Source of the DNA: Scortum barcoo
Taxonomy: Eukaryota; Chordata; Actinopteri; Centrarchiformes; Terapontidae
DNA length: 64,000 nucleotides
Assembly (NCBI GenBank): GCA_023238725.1
Contig: CM041545.1
Coordinates: forward strand, 19,373,501-19,437,500
Direction of reading: 5' to 3'
Shown here: positions 59,151 through 64,000 of the stretch, in pieces
Layout: each line of letters opens with the position of its first letter
Numbering within the stretch: the first letter of the stretch is position 1
Notes under the pieces: generated by a model
What the model was told of the DNA's origin: nothing
Seen by the model: only the letters and a program-made list of their open reading frames with translations
The model's database searches: none
Translations under genes and position numbers: made by a program

Positions 59151-61590
59151 ATTGACTGAATGTGATTGTGCATTATGTTAGTTAATAAACCAAACTTTAG
59201 CAGACACAAAAGTATTTAAGTGTAAAGTTATTTGAAAAAAGGAGTACTACCAGATGTTGTACTGACAAAAATTCACCACAAGAGGGTATGGTATCATTTT
59301 TTTATGTAATAACCAAGTGGATCAGGTGTGGTATTATCATGGAAGGATTTCATAAAGGTCTTTGGGAACACTTTGCAGATCTTCATATTTATAATGTGTC
59401 TTAAACTTTAAAAACAAATTCAAATGGGAACAAAACAAAATTTGCATATTTAGTGTTTCATTTACAAACTTTAATAATAATGCCAAGCTGCACACTCCTG
59501 TCAGTCACCTCATCTTTGAAAATATTTCCTAAGGAAATATTGTAAAATGAATGAGTCTGAAAGTCTTTACAAAAACAAATCAATAAGTGGCGTGCTTGAA
59601 ATGTTATTGCCATATGTTAACAGTAACTGTATATGTAATATAGGTCAAACGCATAGAAAAGGATGTATGTTTGAGACTTGTATTCACAGATGATAGTATA
59701 AGAACAGTCCTCTTATGCACCAAAAATACTGAAGTCGGGATAAAACTTGACAAACTTTCACTTAATTTAAAGAGTTTAGTTTCATCCCTTTATGTTTCTT
59801 TCTTTCTACACTCACAGAGACGTGGGCTTTATGTGCATCATACCAAAGCTGTCAGCACACGCTGTGGTTGCTCCGGTTTTTAATGACCTTATCGCAGATC
59901 AGGATGAACAAAACATAGCTAAAGAGAAATCACAACATAGACCTTATAGTATGTGCGTACAGGCTCAGGTTTGCTGTTTGCACAAGCATAACACACACAC
60001 TAGCACATGTGCATGGATATAAAAGTGTGTGTGTACTTAGTTCAGAAGCTGTTATTCAACCACACTAAAGAGGTCTGCAGAAGTTGGCAAAGTTCAAAGG
60101 TTGGTGTGGACCATTTTCTTAGTTTCAGACGGGCACCGAACACACAACATGGAGAGATTGGCTGCAGCTCCGAGATTAAGCTCCTGTTTACTCGAGGCTG
60201 TATGAACCGGAGAGAACCCCCCCGCCACAGGAGGAAACCAAAACTCAGCGCCTTATTGGCTGCCGGCTTGGAGGTGGGGTTTCATGAGGTCATCTTGGCA
60301 TGCAGAGAAAACTACACATGTCTCAGGGCTACAGAGCGTAAGGTTGTGTAATATGGAGGTTACTTAAGCAGGGTTGTTTTGGGTGTTAAAATGTTTTCTT
60401 TTCCCATCTTCTCTTCTTCTTTTCTCCTTTTCTAATCTTTTATCTCTCCGCTGCAAGATAACCACGTATCCTGTGTCTTTTCCACATGTACAAACCCTTC
60501 ATACATGATGTCCCATATAGATCTGCTGCCCTACTTCTGCTTGGTTTGGCCTCTGAACCTTGAGGACTCTCATCAACAGCTGCTACCCTGTCATCCCCCC
60601 AACACACACACCACATACACAGTTCATATAACCGAATCCATACTGAACAAACGACAAATCAGCCGCACTTGCGTTTCTCTTTTGACAGTGTTTTTTTGTA
60701 GTGATAATATGAACCTTCCCATACAGGATTTACATTCTCATCTTGATGATACCTGGATGTAACTTCAGATCTATATCTCTAATGGGTTTCACTGTTGGTA
60801 AATGCCTGAGGTGAAGGCTGTTCAGGATGTAATGTGTCAAATGTGATGTAATAGGCTGGGCCTAAAGTCAAGTCAGATCCACCTGCTGACTGGGCAAAAA
60901 GAAGTTCAGTGGTTAGACCACTGGGCTCGAAGACCTTAGGTTGAAAGTCCTAAAATCTCATCACACCCCCCCAAGACAAAAACAGCCTCGGTGATACAGC
61001 CTCATGATAAGTGGCTGTCTCCCAGCTTTAAGGAAACCACCATAGCCAGCTGTGATAACCGCCACAAACAGCCCTGAGGCATGACTGCTGCAGAGAAGCA
61101 ACATATCGAGGTCACGGAAGGATGGCAGAGTCCTTGCATCAAGCCAAAACATGCCCTGTGAGCGGAGGAGGTTCCCAAAAACCCTTCTGTCGGGGCAATT
61201 CTACAATTCCACTCTGACAACGAGGAACGAGACAAAAATCTCTTACAGCACTGACACACTTTAATAATGCTCAGAGCATGGCACACACGACAAAGGTTGG
61301 TTTGCAATGTGCATACTGATGGGAAACTTTCTTTTTATACCTCGGCTTGATCCTTCAGAACAACGTAAAGATTTACATTGGCTAATACACACCTGTCACA
61401 GAGGGCAGATGGGATGCGTTGTCATGCAATAAGACGTAGAAAACACTTTATTTCATATAAGGAACTAGTGATTGAACTCACTGAATAGTATAGACAGGTT
61501 ACAATGGAGGAAAATGACACTGGGGTATCATAACAGAGCCATCAGATCTGCATATGTCATGTCTCTGCACTTGTGTATTCAAGCCTCTGT
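59150..61590. other. intergenic DNA, possible tRNA-derived SINE head
   Basis: No gene supported. At about 60908-60951, gtggttagaccactgggctcg followed by ttaggttgaaagtcc resembles the A- and B-box halves of a tRNA-derived SINE head, but the B-box is imperfect (GGTTGAAAGTCC) and no complete tRNA fold is present. Confidence 0.35.
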
Positions 61591-61597
61591 GTGTACC

Positions 61598-61965
61598 TAC
61601 ACTACCAGTCAAAGGTTTGGACACACCTTCTCATTCAATGGTTTTTCTTTATTTTCTTTATTATTTTTGACACTGTAGATTAATACTGAAGACATCAAAA
61701 CTATAAAAGAACACATAGGGAATTATGTAGTAGTAAGAAGAAAGTGTTAAACAAGTGTTAAACAAACAGAATATTCAGAATATGCTTTATATTTTAGATT
61801 TTTCAGAGTAGCCACCTTTTGATTTGACAGTTTCAAACACATTAAGAAGGCAAGAAATTAAAAACCATTCCAGGTGACCACCTGATGAAGCTCATTGAGA
61901 GAAAGCCAAGAGTGTGCAAAGCTGTCATCAAATCAAAAGGTGACTGCTTTGCTTTGAAAAGGTGG
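61598..61965. mobile_element. truncated non-autonomous Tc1/mariner-type transposon
   Basis: TA at 61598-61599 is followed by CACTACCAGTCAAAGGTTTG (61600-61619) and gacacacc, the canonical end of a Tc1-like family found in many fishes. Internal words match the same family: gacatcaaaactataaaaga, agtagccaccttttg, ccaggtgaccacctgatgaa and gccaagagtgtgcaaagctg. The matching right-hand terminus is missing and there is no transposase frame, so the copy is dead. Confidence 0.8.
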
Positions 61966-63291
61966 CTGCACTTTCTGTGCAGAGACTGAGCTGTGCAGGC
62001 AGACTCCACGTTGCCTCTGTCCGACATCAGGAATCAGTTTGCAGTGTCCTTGTTTGACTGAGCCTTCATTTCTGGGTTGCACTTCCGAGTGCGCCGCTTC
62101 AGAGAGCAGCTGAGAGAGGGGAGGGCTTCAAACCGGAGCCACAGCTCCAGTCAGGCTGCCCACACACGCTGACGGCTGCAGAACCGGTTCTCAACGCGTC
62201 CTGGTGACTCTGCTTACAACTGTTCGGCCATTTTTTTTTATTTTTATTTTTGCAACACTTGCAACACCGGCTCTCTGCAAAGCGGTTTTCTCTCCTCACT
62301 TCTCCTTCTCCTTCTCCTTTCAGATCTTTGCAATCGAGGTGATTTCCCGGGACAGTCTGCACCAGGCGGAACCGAGTGTGAGTGTGTGCATGTGCAAGAT
62401 AAAAAAAAACTTCCCATGCAACAAAGTTACTGCGCGGTAACGGAGGTGGGACGTGAACGTTTGGTGACAGTTTTTGTGATCGGAGTGTGAGGTGCAGAGT
62501 TTATGCCACGTTACGGATCGCAGCTGCTCTTTCTGTTATTTTGGGACGTCGCGGTGTGCGCAGTGTGTTGGTGTGTGTTGCACTGTTGTTGCACTTTAAC
62601 AGCCTCACACACACACACACACGCTGTGAAACTACTGCAGGCTGCATAAGTCTGCAAGGCCAACTGATGAAAGTCCACTTTACTATTCAGCAGAGCACAT
62701 GTCTCCCTTTAAGGTGTCTCTCTCTCATCTCAGCTGAAACAGGTGCAGACAGGCCTGTCCTGTGTGTGTGTGTTGGTGTCCTGTCTTCAGTTAAGGTGCA
62801 CACACACACACACACACACACACACCAGCTGTAATATCACTGTCACTGTATCTGGGTTACTTGCCTGCTTTTAGTACCCTCTGCCAATATTTACTGGAAG
62901 AAACAGCTGGTCCGTGACTGAGCTCAAGTTTGATCTGTTTTGGTGATAATTACACGTGCGTGCAGCCTCGAAACTTTGGACACAAATCAAAGCAGGTGTT
63001 GGCTGACTGCCTTACCTGACTTTTCCTGAGCCTTTCCACCATAAAGTTAAATGATGCACAATTCCACTTGGTGTAATGGCACACAAACCTTTGATTTGAG
63101 TATTTAATTACTGTAAATAAATGTGACACATCTGCTGCAACCAGAACAAGCAGGTATTTCCTTACGTCATGACTTTTTTACTTTTGGAGCAGGTTGCATT
63201 GCATGACTTTACTCCGAGGCTTTGAATATTTTGCACATTACAGCACACATCTGCATCACTTTGCTCCTTTGTGCCCTCCGACTGTCCACAG
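61966..63291. other. upstream region of the right-edge gene
   Basis: A GC-richer stretch at about 62080-62600 (cttccgagtgcgccgcttca; gttacggatcgcagctgctc) could hold the promoter and an untranslated first exon of the gene starting at 63297. CA repeats occur at 62605-62621 and 62801-62824. Confidence 0.35.
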
Positions 63292-63296
63292 GGGCC

Positions 63297-63481
63297 ATGG
63301 CCTTCCTAGGGAGCACCGTTCGGCGGGTGGCATCAGCGCTGCGGCCTCCTCTCTCCCCCTTGTGCCGGACAGCAGCTCGGTCCTACAGCTCAGAGCCCAC
63401 CAAGGAGAAAAACGTTCCCTACGAGACGACGCTCAAACAGGAGGATGCATCCTCCTCTGGACCAACTAAACCTTTACCAAA
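63297..63481 (+). CDS. first coding exon of an unrecognised, probably mitochondrial protein (partial)
   Basis: An exon probably starts at 63292 (acceptor gactgtccacag), with ATG at 63297 in a strong context (gggccATGg). It runs to a donor CCAAA|gttagt at 63482, giving 61 codons plus 2 nt. The N-terminus MAFLGSTVRRVASALRPPLS is rich in Arg, Ser and Ala, with no acidic residue until about position 33. RSYSS at about 28-32 fits an Arg-directed matrix-protease cleavage site. A charged stretch (PTKEKNVPYETTLKQED) follows. I do not recognise the family. The rest of the gene lies beyond the right edge, and an untranslated first exon is expected upstream. Confidence 0.6.
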
Positions 63482-63493
63482 GTTAGTTTTAGA

Positions 63494-63513
63494 GGATGGA
63501 TGGATGGATGGAT
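63494..63513 (+). repeat. GGAT microsatellite
   Basis: Five GGAT units just after the exon donor of the right-edge gene. Confidence 0.85.
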
Positions 63514-63708
63514 TTACTGTGTGACGTATGTGTAGTCTTTGCAATTAAAGACCAGCTTCTGTTTGAGTCTTAACACCAGGATAAAAGTGATTTAGGATGA
63601 AGAATACACACATAGCTGGGTAAGTTGAGGGTTTGTGCAGTAGATCAGAGCCTGACCTTTGCAAGAAATGCAGTGATGCTCTGTGGAAAAGGACTGACAA
63701 CATCCCTT

Positions 63709-64000
63709 TTAACCCTTTGATGCACAACATACGCACACACCCCCTCTAATGCTCAACATGCGTCAAAAATGACCCGCATTCATTTTACATGTGATTTCAT
63801 GCTGAGTGAGTGTTTCTGTATCTTTTGAAATCAACTTATTTTATGATTGATTATTGCAAGTATTCTTTTACTATCTTGTTTTTGATTAGTACAGATCATT
63901 ATTTCCATTTTTCCCTTTCTTATTTTATGAACTAAAATAGATTTTGTATTATTAAGTCAAGTTTACACACATGGGACAAAAATGACCCTTTTGTCCAAGT
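63709..64000. mobile_element. possible piggyBac-like non-autonomous element, cut by window edge
   Basis: TTAA at 63709-63712 is followed by CCCTTTGATGCACAACATAC and later gtcaaaaatgacccgcattc and gggacaaaaatgacccttttg. TTAA followed by CCCTTT and repeats of 'aaaatgaccc' are features of piggyBac-derived fish repeats. The other end is outside the window. Confidence 0.4.

Noticed and set aside
60905..60960. Possible tRNA gene
   Set aside because: Only tRNA-like box A/B resemblance; no acceptor stem or full cloverleaf, so at most a decayed SINE head.

Overview
This is vertebrate nuclear DNA, almost certainly from a ray-finned (percomorph-like teleost) fish. The coding parts are short GT-AG exons that join in frame into three vertebrate proteins. 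The non-coding parts are full of CA/GT and CT microsatellites and of dispersed repeats that I recognise from teleost genomes. There is no bacterial-style gene organisation, and most long open frames are microsatellite or intron artefacts.

Layout, all protein genes on the + strand. (1) 1-5172 is upstream or intronic sequence with no exon I can support. (2) 5173-16101 holds the last 12 coding exons of sh2d3c, an SH2 plus pseudo-RasGEF Cas-binding adaptor. Its N-terminal exons lie left of the window, and its 3' UTR may run to about 18.35 kb. (3) 22710-33296 is the complete five-exon urm1 gene (101 aa, ending in Gly-Gly), a ubiquitin-like sulfur carrier for tRNA thiolation. Its promoter has an ETS-like site and a YY1-like site overlapping the start codon. 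(4) 33.3-48.1 kb is a long interval whose one clear gene is a miR-219 precursor on the - strand (37485-37577). The complementary strand also folds, matching the tetrapod miR-219b/miR-2964 antisense arrangement. (5) 48162-57461 is the complete 12-exon cercam gene (593 aa), a GT25-family ER-lumen glycosyltransferase-like protein with a signal peptide, DxD and EDD motifs and a C-terminal RDEL. (6) 57.5-63.3 kb is the cercam 3' UTR plus intergenic DNA with a truncated Tc1-type transposon. (7) 63297-63481 is the first coding exon of an unrecognised gene with a mitochondrial-type presequence, running off the right edge.

The order urm1 - miR-219 (opposite strand) - cercam is the arrangement at human 9q34.11. 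This supports orthology and marks the window as an ancient linkage block. SH2D3C is on the same human band but not adjacent to URM1. The genes do not form one pathway.

The points most worth a second look are the two-strand miR-219 hairpin, two exons whose splice sites are built into or bracketed by UG/CA microsatellites (urm1 exon 3, cercam exon 9), a symmetric possible cassette exon in sh2d3c, and two unexplained inverted repeats. I did not find a convincing previously undescribed gene system.
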